From assembly GCA_945907045.1 (NCBI GenBank), contig CAMDSH010000005.1:62001-126000 (forward strand): a stretch of 64,000 nucleotides of DNA, given 5' to 3'. The position numbers and the translations under genes are program-made. Origin of the DNA: Rhizobium sp. Q54 (GTDB lineage: Bacteria; Pseudomonadota; Alphaproteobacteria; Rhizobiales; Xanthobacteraceae). Of the stretch, positions 44,329-52,952 are shown piece by piece. Each line of letters opens with the position of its first letter. Position 1 is the first letter of the stretch. The notes under the pieces were generated by a model. The model did not search any database and was not told the DNA's origin. It saw only the letters and a program-made list of their open reading frames with translations.

Positions 44329-44416
44329 GTCATCACCGGGCTTGTCCCGGTGATCCCGATCATAAGGCAATGCGTGCCTTCCTAAGCGGGATGGCCGGAA
44401 CAAGTCCGGCCATGAC
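44329..44416. repeat. REPIN-like pair of inverted REP palindromes
   Basis: An 88 bp unit with two inverted 29 bp arms (44329-44357, 44388-44416). Each arm is palindromic (ACCGGG-CTTGT-CCCGGT left; GCCGGA-ACAAG-TCCGGC right). Layout, arm length, spacer length and the spacer word AGGCAATGCG match the unit at 25614-25702. It lies just after rcdA and could fold into one long hairpin in the rcdA 3' UTR. Confidence 0.85.
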
Positions 44417-44435
44417 GAAAAAGGCCAGCCAACAA

Positions 44436-44466
44436 AAAACCCCGCGCGAGCGGGGTTTTGTATTTT
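44436..44466. terminator. Bidirectional terminator between rcdA and rpmE
   Basis: Perfect 10 bp stem (AAAACCCCGC at 44436-44445, GCGGGGTTTT at 44450-44459, loop GCGA). It has T-rich tails on both strands (GTATTTTT on the plus side, TTGTTGG after the stem on the minus side). It ends rpmE from the right and rcdA from the left. Confidence 0.88.
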
Positions 44467-44489
44467 TAGCCTCTGCCGTAACGGCGGGC

Positions 44490-44759
44490 TTATTTCTTCT
44501 CTTTCTTGGCGGGTTCCTTGCCGCCTTCTTTTTCGCCGTCCTTCATGAAGCCGGAGAACTTCTTCTGGAAGCGCGACAGGCGGCCGCCGCGATCCATCAA
44601 TTGCTGCTGTCCGCCGGTCCAGGCCGGGTGCGACTTCGGGTCGATGTCGAGGTTCATGACATCGCCTTCCTTGCCCCAGGTCGAGCGGGTGACGTACTCG
44701 GTCCCGTCGGTCATCACGACCTTGATGTTGTGATAGTCGGGATGGATTTCAGGCTTCAT
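44490..44759 (-). CDS. rpmE: 50S ribosomal protein L31
   Basis: 89 residues: [46 protein letters not shown], and [17 protein letters not shown]. No zinc-binding CxxC is present, so it is a C-minus form that needs no zinc. A lysine/glutamate tail ([14 protein letters not shown]) extends the core. It has its own terminator and is divergent from the ABC exporter across 180 bp. Confidence 0.95.
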   Translation of the reverse strand: MKPEIHPDYHNIKVVMTDGTEYVTRSTWGKEGDVMNLDIDPKSHPAWTGGQQQLMDRGGRLSRFQKKFSGFMKDGEKEGGKEPAKKEKK

Positions 44760-44940
44760 GGTCTCGGTTCCCGCAGCGCTTTTGCGCCGCTGCTATAGGT
44801 GGATTTGGCGGGGTCTATACAGGAGGCGGGCGGGCGCGGCAAGCCGCCGCAATTGCCTTGAAAACATAAGCCCTGAAAAGGCATGGTCCGCCCAGACCGG
44901 CGCTCTCTCTGGCGCCGCGTGTTGAGGAGCGTTGCGGCGC

Positions 44941-46752
44941 ATGAGTTCTGCCGGGGCAAACGATGGACGCGGCGGGCTCGACAGCCCCGCCGATTTTTCG
45001 GGCAAGCGCAAATTGAAGCTCAAGCCGCTGATCTCGCTGCTGCCCTATGTCGGGCGTTATCGCGCACGCGTGGCTGCGGCGTTGATCGCGCTCATCGTGG
45101 CGGCGCTAGCGACGCTGGCGGTGCCGCTCGCGGTTCGCCGCATGATCGACTTCGGCTTTTCCGCCGAAGGCGTCGCGTTGATCGACAGTTATTTCGCGGT
45201 GATGATCGCGGTGGTGGCCGTGCTCGCGGTCGCCAGCGCCACGCGTTATTACCTCGTCATCACGCTCGGCGAGCGCATCGTAGCTGACCTGCGCAGCGAC
45301 GTTTTCGCGCACCTTACGCGGCTCTCGTCCGCGTTTTTCGATCAGGCCAGAACCGGCGAGATGGTCTCGCGGCTCACCGCCGACACGACGCAGATCAAGT
45401 CGGCGGTCGGCGCCTCGGTGTCGATCGCGCTGCGTAATCTCGTGCTGTTCCTCGGCGCCAGCGCGATGATGGTGATTACCAGCCCGCGCTTGTCCGGCTT
45501 CGTACTCGCCGCCATTCCGGTGATCGTGCTCCCTCTGGTCGCGTTCGGACGATCGGTGCGGCGGCGCTCCCGGATCGCGCAAGACACGCTGGCGGATGCT
45601 TCGGCTTATGCCTCTGAAGTGATCGGCGCGGTGCGCACGTTGCAGGCCTATACCCACGAACGTGCCGCGCAGTCGCGGTTTTCATCCGCCGTCGAGCTAG
45701 CCTATGACGCGGCGCGCTCATCGACGCGTGCGCGGGCGGTGCTCACCGCCATCGGCATCTTTTTGGTATTCGCGAGCGTTGTGCTGGTGCTCTGGGTCGG
45801 CGCGCAGGACGTGCTGGCTGGGCGCATCACGCCGGGGCGGCTCTCGCAGTTCGTGCTCTACGCGGTATTTGCCGCCGGAGGCCTTGGCGAATTAAGCCAG
45901 GTGTGGGGCGAGATCGCGCAAGCGTCCGGCGCGGCGGAGCGGCTGTTCGAAATCCTCGACGTCGAGCCGAAGATCGCGCGGCCGAAAAATCCGGTAGCAC
46001 TCCCCACCCCGGCGCGCGGCGAGGTCGCTTTCGACAACGTGCGTTTCGCCTATCCGACGCGGCCTGAGACCGCCGTGCTGGATGGCATTTCGTTTCGCGT
46101 AAAACCGGGCGAGAAGGTCGCCATCGTGGGTCCCTCCGGCGCTGGCAAGAGCACGATCTTCCATCTCATTTTGCGCTTCTACGATCCGCTGGCGGGCGCG
46201 GTGACGCTCGACGGCGTGCAGCTCGCCCAAGCCGATCCGCTCGACGTGCGCTCGCGTATCGCGCTGGTGCCACAGGACAGTGCGGTGTTCGCAGCTTCCG
46301 TGCGCGACAACATCGGCTTCGGGCGCACCGATGCGAGCGATGCCGGGATCGCGCGGGCGGCGGAACTGGCAAACGCCACCGAATTCATCAACCGCATGCC
46401 GCAGGGCTTCGATACGCCGGTCGGCGAGCGCGGCATTACGCTCTCCGGCGGGCAACGCCAGCGCATCGCAATTGCGCGTGCAATCTTGCGTGACGCGCCG
46501 CTGCTGCTGCTGGACGAGGCGACGTCCTCGCTCGACGCCGAAAGCGAGAGGTTCGTGCAAACGGCGCTTGAGCATCTGACGAAAGATCGCACCACCATCG
46601 TCATCGCGCATCGGCTGGCGACGGTGCTCTCGTGCGACAGAATTTTAGTGATGGAGCAGGGCCGCATTGTCGAGCAGGGCACGCACGCGAGCCTTGCCGT
46701 CGCCGGCGGACTTTATTCGCGGCTGGCGAAATTGCAGTTCGAGACGGCGTAA
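44941..46752 (+). CDS. ABC exporter, fused membrane and ATPase domains (MsbA-like)
   Basis: 603 residues. The membrane domain has six helices (residues about 30-310, SAFFDQARTGEMVSRLTADTTQIKS). The ATPase follows: Walker A GPSGAGKST, Q-loop LVPQDSAVF, signature LSGGQRQRIAIARAIL, Walker B LLLLDEATSSLD and H-loop IVIAHRLATV. A homodimer should export lipids, drugs or peptides. ATG at 44941 chosen; a TTG at 44932 is closer to GAGGAG and may be the true start. Confidence 0.93.
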   Translation: MSSAGANDGRGGLDSPADFSGKRKLKLKPLISLLPYVGRYRARVAAALIALIVAALATLAVPLAVRRMIDFGFSAEGVALIDSYFAVMIAVVAVLAVASATRYYLVITLGERIVADLRSDVFAHLTRLSSAFFDQARTGEMVSRLTADTTQIKSAVGASVSIALRNLVLFLGASAMMVITSPRLSGFVLAAIPVIVLPLVAFGRSVRRRSRIAQDTLADASAYASEVIGAVRTLQAYTHERAAQSRFSSAVELAYDAARSSTRARAVLTAIGIFLVFASVVLVLWVGAQDVLAGRITPGRLSQFVLYAVFAAGGLGELSQVWGEIAQASGAAERLFEILDVEPKIARPKNPVALPTPARGEVAFDNVRFAYPTRPETAVLDGISFRVKPGEKVAIVGPSGAGKSTIFHLILRFYDPLAGAVTLDGVQLAQADPLDVRSRIALVPQDSAVFAASVRDNIGFGRTDASDAGIARAAELANATEFINRMPQGFDTPVGERGITLSGGQRQRIAIARAILRDAPLLLLDEATSSLDAESERFVQTALEHLTKDRTTIVIAHRLATVLSCDRILVMEQGRIVEQGTHASLAVAGGLYSRLAKLQFETA

Positions 46753-46755
46753 AAT

Positions 46756-47208
46756 TTAAGCCCGCCAGCTCATCTTGCTCACCGGCTTTCCCGACACCGG
46801 GTTCACATCCTCTCCCGCATAACGAAAGCCGTGCTTCTCGTAAAAGCGGATGGCGCGTGCGTTGTCTTTATTGACCAGCAGGTCGAGCCCTTGCGGCGAT
46901 ATCCGTTTTGCCTCGGCGAGCAAAGCCTCCGCGACGCCGCTGCCCCACGCCTCGGGCGCGACCACGATCTGATCGAGATAAAGCGTTTTCGGATCGACGG
47001 TGACAAAGCCCGCCAGCGCGCCATTCATTTCGGCGAGGACGATACGCGCGGCCGGGACAAGCTCGTTGCGCCAACGCTCGCGCCACCAATCGACGCGTTT
47101 GTTGAAGTCCAGACGCGGATAATGGTGAGTCCAGGTGCGGCGCCACAACTCGATCGCCGCGTCTTCATCGGCGGGCGTGTAAGGGCGCAGCTTGCAGGTG
47201 GCGCTCAC
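46756..47208 (-). CDS. GNAT-family N-acetyltransferase
   Basis: 150 residues: LRPYTPADEDAAIELWRRTW, ALAGFVTVDPKTLYLDQIVVAPEAWGSGVAEALLAEAKR (acetyl-CoA loop with the G-S-G turn), and NKDNARAIRFYEKHGFRYAGED. The start overlaps the stop of the OmpA-like gene by 4 bp (ATGA), so it is cotranscribed with the MotA/OmpA pair, an unusual partner. It is convergent with the ABC exporter gene, 3 bp from its stop. Confidence 0.9.
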   Translation of the reverse strand: MSATCKLRPYTPADEDAAIELWRRTWTHHYPRLDFNKRVDWWRERWRNELVPAARIVLAEMNGALAGFVTVDPKTLYLDQIVVAPEAWGSGVAEALLAEAKRISPQGLDLLVNKDNARAIRFYEKHGFRYAGEDVNPVSGKPVSKMSWRA

Positions 47209-48191
47209 CGCTCGGTCAGCTTGAACTCGATGCGGCGATTGCGCTTGTACGCTTCTTCGTTCTTCTCGGTGTCGAGCGGCTGAAACTCGCCAAATCCGGC
47301 GGCAACGAGCCTTTGCGGCGGAATGCTTTTGATCGCGAGGTATTGAACCACCGCGATGGCGCGCGCCGCCGACAGATCCCAGTTCGACTTGAACACCGGG
47401 CCGGCTATCGGCCGCACGTCGGTGTGGCCGTCGACCCGCAATACCCAGGCGATGTCGGCGGGGATTTTCTGGCTCAGCTCGATGATCGCGGTGGCGATCT
47501 TGTCGATCTCGGCGCGGGCCTCGGGGCGCAGCTCGGCCTTGCCGGTCTCGAACAGCAATTCGGATTGCAACACGAAGCGGTCGCCGACGATGCGGATGTC
47601 CGGCCGGTTGCCGAGAATTTCGCGCAAACGCCCGAAGAAGTCCGATCGGTATTTGTTCAGCTCCTGCACCTTCTGGGCGAGCGCCACGTTGAGCCGCTGG
47701 CCGAGATCGGCGATCTGCGTCTGCGAGTCCTTGGCTTTCTTTTCCGACGCATCGAGCGCCTGCTCGATCGCGGCGAGCTGGCTGCGCAGCGCGGCGATTT
47801 GCTGATTGAGTGTCTCGACCTGCACCAGCGCGCCGGAGGATATCTTCTTCTCGCCTTCGACCTGCGAGGTGAGCGCGCCGATCCCTTGCTTGAGCACGTC
47901 GCGTTCGTTGGTTATCGCCGCGAGCCCGGCGCTCACTTGCGACAGTTGCCGTTCGGCATCCACCTTGCCGGCCTTCTCAAGCGCCAAAATTTCGTTGAGC
48001 TGCGCGATCTGCACGTTCAACTGGCCCAAAGCGGTGTCCTTGTTCGCCACTTCCTGCTGCAGGAAGAACTGCATGACGACGAAGACCGTGAGCAAAAATA
48101 TGATGCCGAGGATCAGCGTCGAGAGCGCATCGACGAAGCCCGGCCAGTAATTCATGCCGCTGTCGCCGCGGCGGGCTCGTGCAAGCGCCAT
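47205..48191 (-). CDS. OmpA/MotB-like peptidoglycan-binding protein with long coiled coil
   Basis: 328 residues: one N-terminal membrane helix with an aspartate before it (WPGFVDALSTLILGIIFLLTVFVVMQFFL), like the MotB/TolR proton-channel helix. A coiled coil follows (residues about 45-180), then an OmpA C-terminal domain that binds peptidoglycan (LLFETGKAELRPEARAEIDKIA, VDGHTDVRPI, NWDLSAARAIAVVQYL, RNRRIEFKL). It pairs with the MotA-like protein upstream to make an ion-driven envelope complex. Confidence 0.9.
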   Translation of the reverse strand: MALARARRGDSGMNYWPGFVDALSTLILGIIFLLTVFVVMQFFLQQEVANKDTALGQLNVQIAQLNEILALEKAGKVDAERQLSQVSAGLAAITNERDVLKQGIGALTSQVEGEKKISSGALVQVETLNQQIAALRSQLAAIEQALDASEKKAKDSQTQIADLGQRLNVALAQKVQELNKYRSDFFGRLREILGNRPDIRIVGDRFVLQSELLFETGKAELRPEARAEIDKIATAIIELSQKIPADIAWVLRVDGHTDVRPIAGPVFKSNWDLSAARAIAVVQYLAIKSIPPQRLVAAGFGEFQPLDTEKNEEAYKRNRRIEFKLTER

Positions 48192-48206
48192 GATCTAATC
48201 CATCGC

Positions 48207-49184
48207 TTAAAGTTTGTTGGCGTTCTCGCGCGCCAGAATTTCCAGCAGGCGGCGGATTTCGCGGTGCTGCTCGGATTGGGAGTCGACCCAGTCGCGGATC
48301 ATCTGCTGTTCGGTGCGCATGTGATGCACGAGGCCCTGGATCGCTTCCGCGAGGTTGGCCATCGCGCTGGTCGCGGCCTTGTTCGATCCCGCTTCGCCGA
48401 TGGCGTCCTTCAGTCGTTCGATGGCGCCGCGCATCTCGCCGCTGGTCGCGCCCGCGGCGGGTTCGCTGCCGTGGTCGTAAACGGTGGTGGAGAGCCAGTC
48501 TTCCAGTTCGGTGTAGAAACGGTTTTGCGCCTGGCTCGATTGCAGATCGAGAAAACCAAGCACGAGCGAGCCGGCAAGACCGAACAGCGACGACGAGAAT
48601 GAAATTCCCATGCCGCCGAGCGGCGCGGCCAACCCTGTGCGCAGGGATTCGAACATGCCACCTGCGTCGCCGCCGGGCTTGAGGTTTTGAATGACGGCGC
48701 CGACGGAGCCGACGGTATCGATCAATCCCCAGAACGTGCCAAGCAGGCCGAGGAACACCAGCAAGCCGGTCATGTAGCGCGAGATGTCGCGCGCTTCATC
48801 GAGGCGGGTCGCGATCGAGTCGAGAATGCCGCGCATCAGTTGCGAGGACATCGCCATGCGGCCGACGCGGCTTCCCAGGATCGCGCCCATCGGTGCGAGC
48901 AGCACCGGCGGGCGATCGACTGCGAGGCCGGGATCGGCGAGGCGGAAATTATTGACCCACGAAATCTCCGGATAAAGCCGGATCACCTGGCGGAAGGAGA
49001 GAACGATGCCGATGCACAGCACGCCGATGATGAGGCCGTTCAATCCGGGATTGGCCATGAAGGCGAATATGATCTGCTTGTTGAGCGCGAAGACGACACA
49101 GGCGCAGATCGTGACGAACAGCAGCATCCGGACCAGATAGTTCCGGGGCGAGGAGAGTTTGAGCGGGTCGAGGTCTTTCGCCAT
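48207..49184 (-). CDS. MotA/TolQ/ExbB-like channel protein
   Basis: 325 residues with about three or four membrane helices: MLLFVTICACVVFALN, FMANPGLNGLIIGVLCIGIVLSF, YMTGLLVFLGLLGTFWGLIDTVGSVGAVI and GMGISFSSSLFGLAGSLVLGFLDL. The last two helices are typical of the MotA/TolQ/ExbB family. It is followed 15 bp later by the OmpA/MotB-like gene. No flagellar genes are near, so the complex is more likely an envelope or gliding-type motor than the flagellar stator. Confidence 0.88.
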   Translation of the reverse strand: MAKDLDPLKLSSPRNYLVRMLLFVTICACVVFALNKQIIFAFMANPGLNGLIIGVLCIGIVLSFRQVIRLYPEISWVNNFRLADPGLAVDRPPVLLAPMGAILGSRVGRMAMSSQLMRGILDSIATRLDEARDISRYMTGLLVFLGLLGTFWGLIDTVGSVGAVIQNLKPGGDAGGMFESLRTGLAAPLGGMGISFSSSLFGLAGSLVLGFLDLQSSQAQNRFYTELEDWLSTTVYDHGSEPAAGATSGEMRGAIERLKDAIGEAGSNKAATSAMANLAEAIQGLVHHMRTEQQMIRDWVDSQSEQHREIRRLLEILARENANKL

Positions 49185-49321
49185 TGGCTCTAAAGCTCAA
49201 TGCTGGATTGGGTATCGCAATATGACACAGACCGGGCGGAAGGAAAAAGCGTGGCTTGCCGGGACGCCGCCATTAAACGGTGGATTGAGTTGAAATTACG
49301 GTGTTGGGCGGATTAACCGTT

Positions 49322-50110
49322 TCAGGCGGTCTTCAGGACGCGCAGCACTTCGCGCTGCATCGCCTCGTTGCCGGCGACGATCGAGCCCTTGGCGAACATG
49401 TCCTCGCCGCCGTCCAGGTCAGTGGCGAAGCCGCCGGCCTCGCGCACGAGGATGATACCAGCCGCCATGTCCCACGGTTTGATATCGCGCTCCCAATAGG
49501 CATCTAACCGTCCAGCCGCCACCCAGGCGAGATCCAGCGCAGAAGCGCCGAAGCGGCGCAGGCCGGCGACCTGGCCCTGCATCGCGCCGACTTCGCGCTG
49601 CCCGCGCGGGATGTCGCCATGTCCGAGATGCGGCAGGCCGCATGAGAGCACCGCGTCGGCGAGACGCGTGCGCCCCGCTACCCGCATGCGCTGATCGTTG
49701 AGGAATGCGCCCTTGCCGCGCTCGGCCAAGAACAAATCCTCGCTGGCCGGATTGTAAACCAGCCCGGCGACGATGGTGTTCTCGCGCTCAAGCGCAATCG
49801 AAATGGCGAATTGCGGAATGCCGTGCAGAAAATTCGTCGTGCCGTCGAGCGGATCGACGATCCAGTTGTGGGTCTTATCGGCGCCTTCGCGCTTGCCGCC
49901 TTCTTCGCCCAGGAAGCCGTAACCGGGGCGCGCCTTGTTCAGTTCGGCGTAAATCGTCTCCTCGGCGCGGCGGTCGGCGGCGGTGACGAAATTGGCCGGT
50001 CCCTTGAGCGAGACCTGCAGCTTTTCAAGTTCGCCGAAGTCGCGCTTGAGCGCGCGCGCGGCTTTGCGCGCGGCGGCGACCATCACATTGAGGAGTGCGG
50101 AGCGAAGCAT
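49322..50110 (-). CDS. Inositol monophosphatase-family phosphatase
   Basis: 262 residues with the metal sites of IMPase: FLGEEGGKREGADKTHNWIVDPLDGTTNFLHGIPQFAISIA, the GAFLNDQRMRVA loop and the second site KPWDMAAGIILVREAGG. It dephosphorylates inositol phosphates or related sugar phosphates such as 3'-phosphoadenosine derivatives; which one is not clear. It likely starts at 50110. It lies 137 bp from the MotA-like gene. Confidence 0.93.
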   Translation of the reverse strand: MLRSALLNVMVAAARKAARALKRDFGELEKLQVSLKGPANFVTAADRRAEETIYAELNKARPGYGFLGEEGGKREGADKTHNWIVDPLDGTTNFLHGIPQFAISIALERENTIVAGLVYNPASEDLFLAERGKGAFLNDQRMRVAGRTRLADAVLSCGLPHLGHGDIPRGQREVGAMQGQVAGLRRFGASALDLAWVAAGRLDAYWERDIKPWDMAAGIILVREAGGFATDLDGGEDMFAKGSIVAGNEAMQREVLRVLKTA

Positions 50111-50143
50111 GCGGCGTCGGTCTGCCCGCCGCCGGTTGCGGCG

Positions 50144-51067
50144 TCAAGTGCGTGGGCGCTGGAGCAGGGCAATCCAGGGTTCGGCTGCCTTCTCGGCGGC
50201 GGCGCGGATTTCCGGTTTCTGCTTGGCGGCGAAATCGTCGAGCCCCGGATCGCCGCGTCCGCCGGCTTTGGCGATCAGGTGCCATTTGATGGCTTCAGTG
50301 GGATCGGCAGGGGCGCCGCGTCCGGCGGACAGGATCAGTGCCAGACGGTTCTGTGCGATCGGACTGCCGCGTTGCGCGGCCTTGCGGAACAGCGCGGCGG
50401 CGGCGGTCTCGTTTTTGGCCGTGCCGGTGCCGTTGAATTGCGCGATGGCGAATTCGACCATGGCGTCGAGATTATCGGCGAGCGCCGCCTGGCTCATGAG
50501 TTGCGCCGACTCGCGCGGATCCTTCGGCACGCCGCGGCCGTCCTTGTACATGGTGGCGAGCGCGTATTGCGCTTCGGGATTTCCGGCCTTCGCGGCGGCG
50601 CGGAACAAATCGGCGGCGCGGCGATAGTCTTGCGTAAATTGCTGGCCTTCGAGATAGAGCAGGCCGAGATTGTAATTGGCTGCGGGGTGGCCGAGCTTCG
50701 CCGCGGCGGTGAGCAATTTTGCGGCTTCATCGGCATTGCGTGCGCCGTTGCGGCCCTCGAAGCGGAACATCGCCAGTGCGAAGATGGCGTCACGGTCGCC
50801 GCGGTCGGCGGCGAGCTTGTACCACTCAGTCGCCTTGGCATCGTCGCGCGCGACGCCGAAGCCGTTGGCATAGAGTTCACCGAGCAGCGTCATCGCCTTG
50901 ACGTCGGACTTTTCCGCGCGGCGCGTCGCTTCGGAAAACGCCGTGAGATAATTGCCGCGTTGGTAAGCGCCATAAGCAAGATCGGGCGCGCTTTTTTGCG
51001 CGAGCGCCGGATGAACGGCGAATGCGCCCAAGCAAGATGCCAGCAGGATTATTGCACGGGCGTTCAT
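50144..51067 (-). CDS. Exported Sel1-repeat protein
   Basis: 307 residues with a signal peptide (IILLASCLGAFAVHPALA). The rest is about six Sel1-type TPR repeats of 36 residues, e.g. KAMTLLGELYANGFGVARDDAKATEWYKLAADRGD and EAQYALATMYKDGRGVPKDPRESAQLMSQAALADN. Such proteins act as periplasmic scaffolds. The start overlaps the stop of the ThiE-like gene by 4 bp (ATGA), so they are coupled. Confidence 0.9.
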   Translation of the reverse strand: MNARAIILLASCLGAFAVHPALAQKSAPDLAYGAYQRGNYLTAFSEATRRAEKSDVKAMTLLGELYANGFGVARDDAKATEWYKLAADRGDRDAIFALAMFRFEGRNGARNADEAAKLLTAAAKLGHPAANYNLGLLYLEGQQFTQDYRRAADLFRAAAKAGNPEAQYALATMYKDGRGVPKDPRESAQLMSQAALADNLDAMVEFAIAQFNGTGTAKNETAAAALFRKAAQRGSPIAQNRLALILSAGRGAPADPTEAIKWHLIAKAGGRGDPGLDDFAAKQKPEIRAAAEKAAEPWIALLQRPRT

Positions 51068-51723
51068 GCGATCTTCTCCGGCAGCGTGAGCCGTGCAGCT
51101 GCGGCGGTGACCGCCATGCGGGGGCCGCGCGCATCGCTCCAGATGAGATCGCCGAGCGCGACAAAATCCGCGCCTGCCGCGACCAGCGCCGCGATCTCGT
51201 CATGGGTGGCCGCAAAGCCGACGCACGGCAGCTCGAACACTTCCGCCCACCAGGCGATGCGTTCCTCGACAACTACGAAATCCGCCGGCTCGCCGTCATC
51301 GCTTGGTCCGCCGAACATGACGTAGTCGGCGCCGTATTCCGCCGCGAGCATGGCGTCGTGCCGGGTCTCGATACCGCCGATGCCGGCGATGCGATCGGGC
51401 TTGAGCACCTCAAGCGATGCCTGAAAGGCTTCCGTGCCTGTTAAGTGGCCGCCGTCCGCTCCTGCGCGCGCGGCGATATCTGGCAGATCGCCGAGCAGCG
51501 CCGCCGCTCCGTTGCGTTGCACGAGCGGGACCAGCACCTTCGCGCGGTTGATAAGCGTGCGCTCGTCGGCCGTGGCGAAGCGAATCCACACGGCCGCGAT
51601 GTCGGCGCCTTCAAGCGCGGCGGCCAGATCGGGCGCAAACGCATCGGCGTCCTCGACGTGCGGCGTCACCAGAGTGAGGCGCGGGGCGGGACGCGGGTCT
51701 GCTTTTTGCGGGCGAGGGGCCAT
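51064..51723 (-). CDS. Thiamine-phosphate-synthase-like protein (ThiE/TenI family)
   Basis: 219 residues with the TIM-barrel of ThiE/TenI: PRLTLVTPHVEDADAFAPDLAAALEGADIAAVWIRFA, LVQRNGAAALLGDLPDIAARAGADGGHL, and GADYVMFGGPSDDGEP. The pyrophosphate loop and catalytic lysine region are weaker than in true ThiE, and no thiamine genes are near, so a TenI-like role is equally possible. Start at 51723. Coupled to the Sel1-repeat gene. Confidence 0.8.
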   Translation of the reverse strand: MAPRPQKADPRPAPRLTLVTPHVEDADAFAPDLAAALEGADIAAVWIRFATADERTLINRAKVLVPLVQRNGAAALLGDLPDIAARAGADGGHLTGTEAFQASLEVLKPDRIAGIGGIETRHDAMLAAEYGADYVMFGGPSDDGEPADFVVVEERIAWWAEVFELPCVGFAATHDEIAALVAAGADFVALGDLIWSDARGPRMAVTAAAARLTLPEKIA

Positions 51724-51786
51724 GACGTCCGCATGGTAGAGCAATACGGCGGAAATGACGCAAGGCGCTAAGCGCCGCCGTGGACC

Positions 51787-52701
51787 TCAATTTTCGTCGG
51801 CGAGCGCGTCCACCACCCGCGTGCGTTTTGCCGGGGAGTTCTTCTTTGCCAGCCTGGAGTTCTCGGTCTGCCGCTTTATCGCGCTCAGGAGTTTTGCCCG
51901 GGCCGGTTTGATCGCGGCGGTCAGCAGGCGAGGCTGCTTGAACGGGGCGGAGATCGCGGGATAACCCGCCTCGCGCTGACAGGGCGCATGTGCCGGTACG
52001 CTCAGGTCCGAATCGGCGGGGTTCGTCCCCTTCCAGTGCTCGGGCGCCTTGCCGGTGACGATGTGGACGTAAGAGCGCGTCTCGTCCGGCAATTTGCCGC
52101 GCCTCGCGAGCCAGGCGAGAATCCGCCTCGGGCCGGCGTTATAGGCCGCGGCGGCAAGGCCCAGATTGCCGAACTGCTCGAACAGGTCCCGCAGCATGCG
52201 GGCCGACGCCGGCAGCGCCTGCAGCGGGTCGAACGGATCGGCGAGGCCGCGCTCGGCGGCGGTGCCAGGCATAAATTGTGCGACGCCTTGCGCCCCGGCA
52301 CGGCTCACCAGCTTCGGGTTGAAATTGCTTTCCTGCAAAATCAGCCGCAGGAAAAATGGAACCGGCAAGCCGTTCGTCTGCGCGGCCAGCGCCAGCGTCT
52401 CGCATACTTCCTGGCGGCCGGCGGCACGCGGCGGCACTGGCGGGCCCGACGGAACCGTTTCGGCTTGCGTGGATGACGCGCCGTCACCCTCGGCGATCCC
52501 GGTTGCGGAGTCCTGCTGCGGTTCGGTCTCAACACGATTGAGCGTCAGATTTTTGCCCGGCGGCAGCCGAGGTCCATGATTTTTTGCGACGACGGTCACG
52601 CCGCCCGCTTCTTCCATCGGCGGCGAGCTTTCGAATCCGGTCACGGTTGTCCACGCCATCAGGCACAGGCAGGTTGGAACAACGAGCCGCATCGTGCGCA
52701 T
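51787..52701 (-). CDS. Lytic transglycosylase (SLT domain)
   Basis: 304 residues with an N-terminal signal segment, a low-complexity linker and an SLT goose-lysozyme-like domain. The catalytic glutamate is in LILQESNFNPKLVSRAGAQGVAQFMPGTA, followed by NLGLAAAAYNAGPRRILAWL. It cleaves peptidoglycan during cell-wall growth. The C-terminal 60 residues are basic and rich in alanine/lysine, perhaps binding wall or DNA. It is followed by the ThiE-like gene 63 bp away. Confidence 0.9.
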   Translation of the reverse strand: MRTMRLVVPTCLCLMAWTTVTGFESSPPMEEAGGVTVVAKNHGPRLPPGKNLTLNRVETEPQQDSATGIAEGDGASSTQAETVPSGPPVPPRAAGRQEVCETLALAAQTNGLPVPFFLRLILQESNFNPKLVSRAGAQGVAQFMPGTAAERGLADPFDPLQALPASARMLRDLFEQFGNLGLAAAAYNAGPRRILAWLARRGKLPDETRSYVHIVTGKAPEHWKGTNPADSDLSVPAHAPCQREAGYPAISAPFKQPRLLTAAIKPARAKLLSAIKRQTENSRLAKKNSPAKRTRVVDALADEN

Positions 52702-52831
52702 ATCCAGATGCTCGCGGCCCTTGCGCGGGCGCCGCGTGAATTTTCAGATGAAGGAAGAATCCCCCAGTTCGCTTCGGTCATGTGACGCACGAAGCGGACC
52801 GATTTATGAAGAAGTTGCGGCGAGATAAAAT

Positions 52832-52876
52832 TTTTGGCGCGTGTTGCAGCAGTGCCGCAAGTTCCACGCGCCAAAA
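52832..52876. terminator. Long hairpin between GST and lytic transglycosylase genes
   Basis: A perfect 12 bp stem (TTTTGGCGCGTG at 52832-52843, CACGCGCCAAAA at 52865-52876) encloses 21 nt with an inner TTGC/GCAA pair. It sits after the GST gene, so it probably ends that transcript on the minus strand (A5T4 follows). Its symmetry would also work the other way. Confidence 0.6.
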
Positions 52877-52952
52877 CTTTTAAAGTCAAAAATCAGTAAG
52901 CGGGATTCGAGAAAACAGGTTCCATCCTGAAGCCGCGTTCAGTGTTCCACAC

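Noticed and set aside
52628-52645. TTTCGAATCCGGT, another T-arm-like string
   Set aside because: It falls within the lytic transglycosylase gene and no cloverleaf forms.
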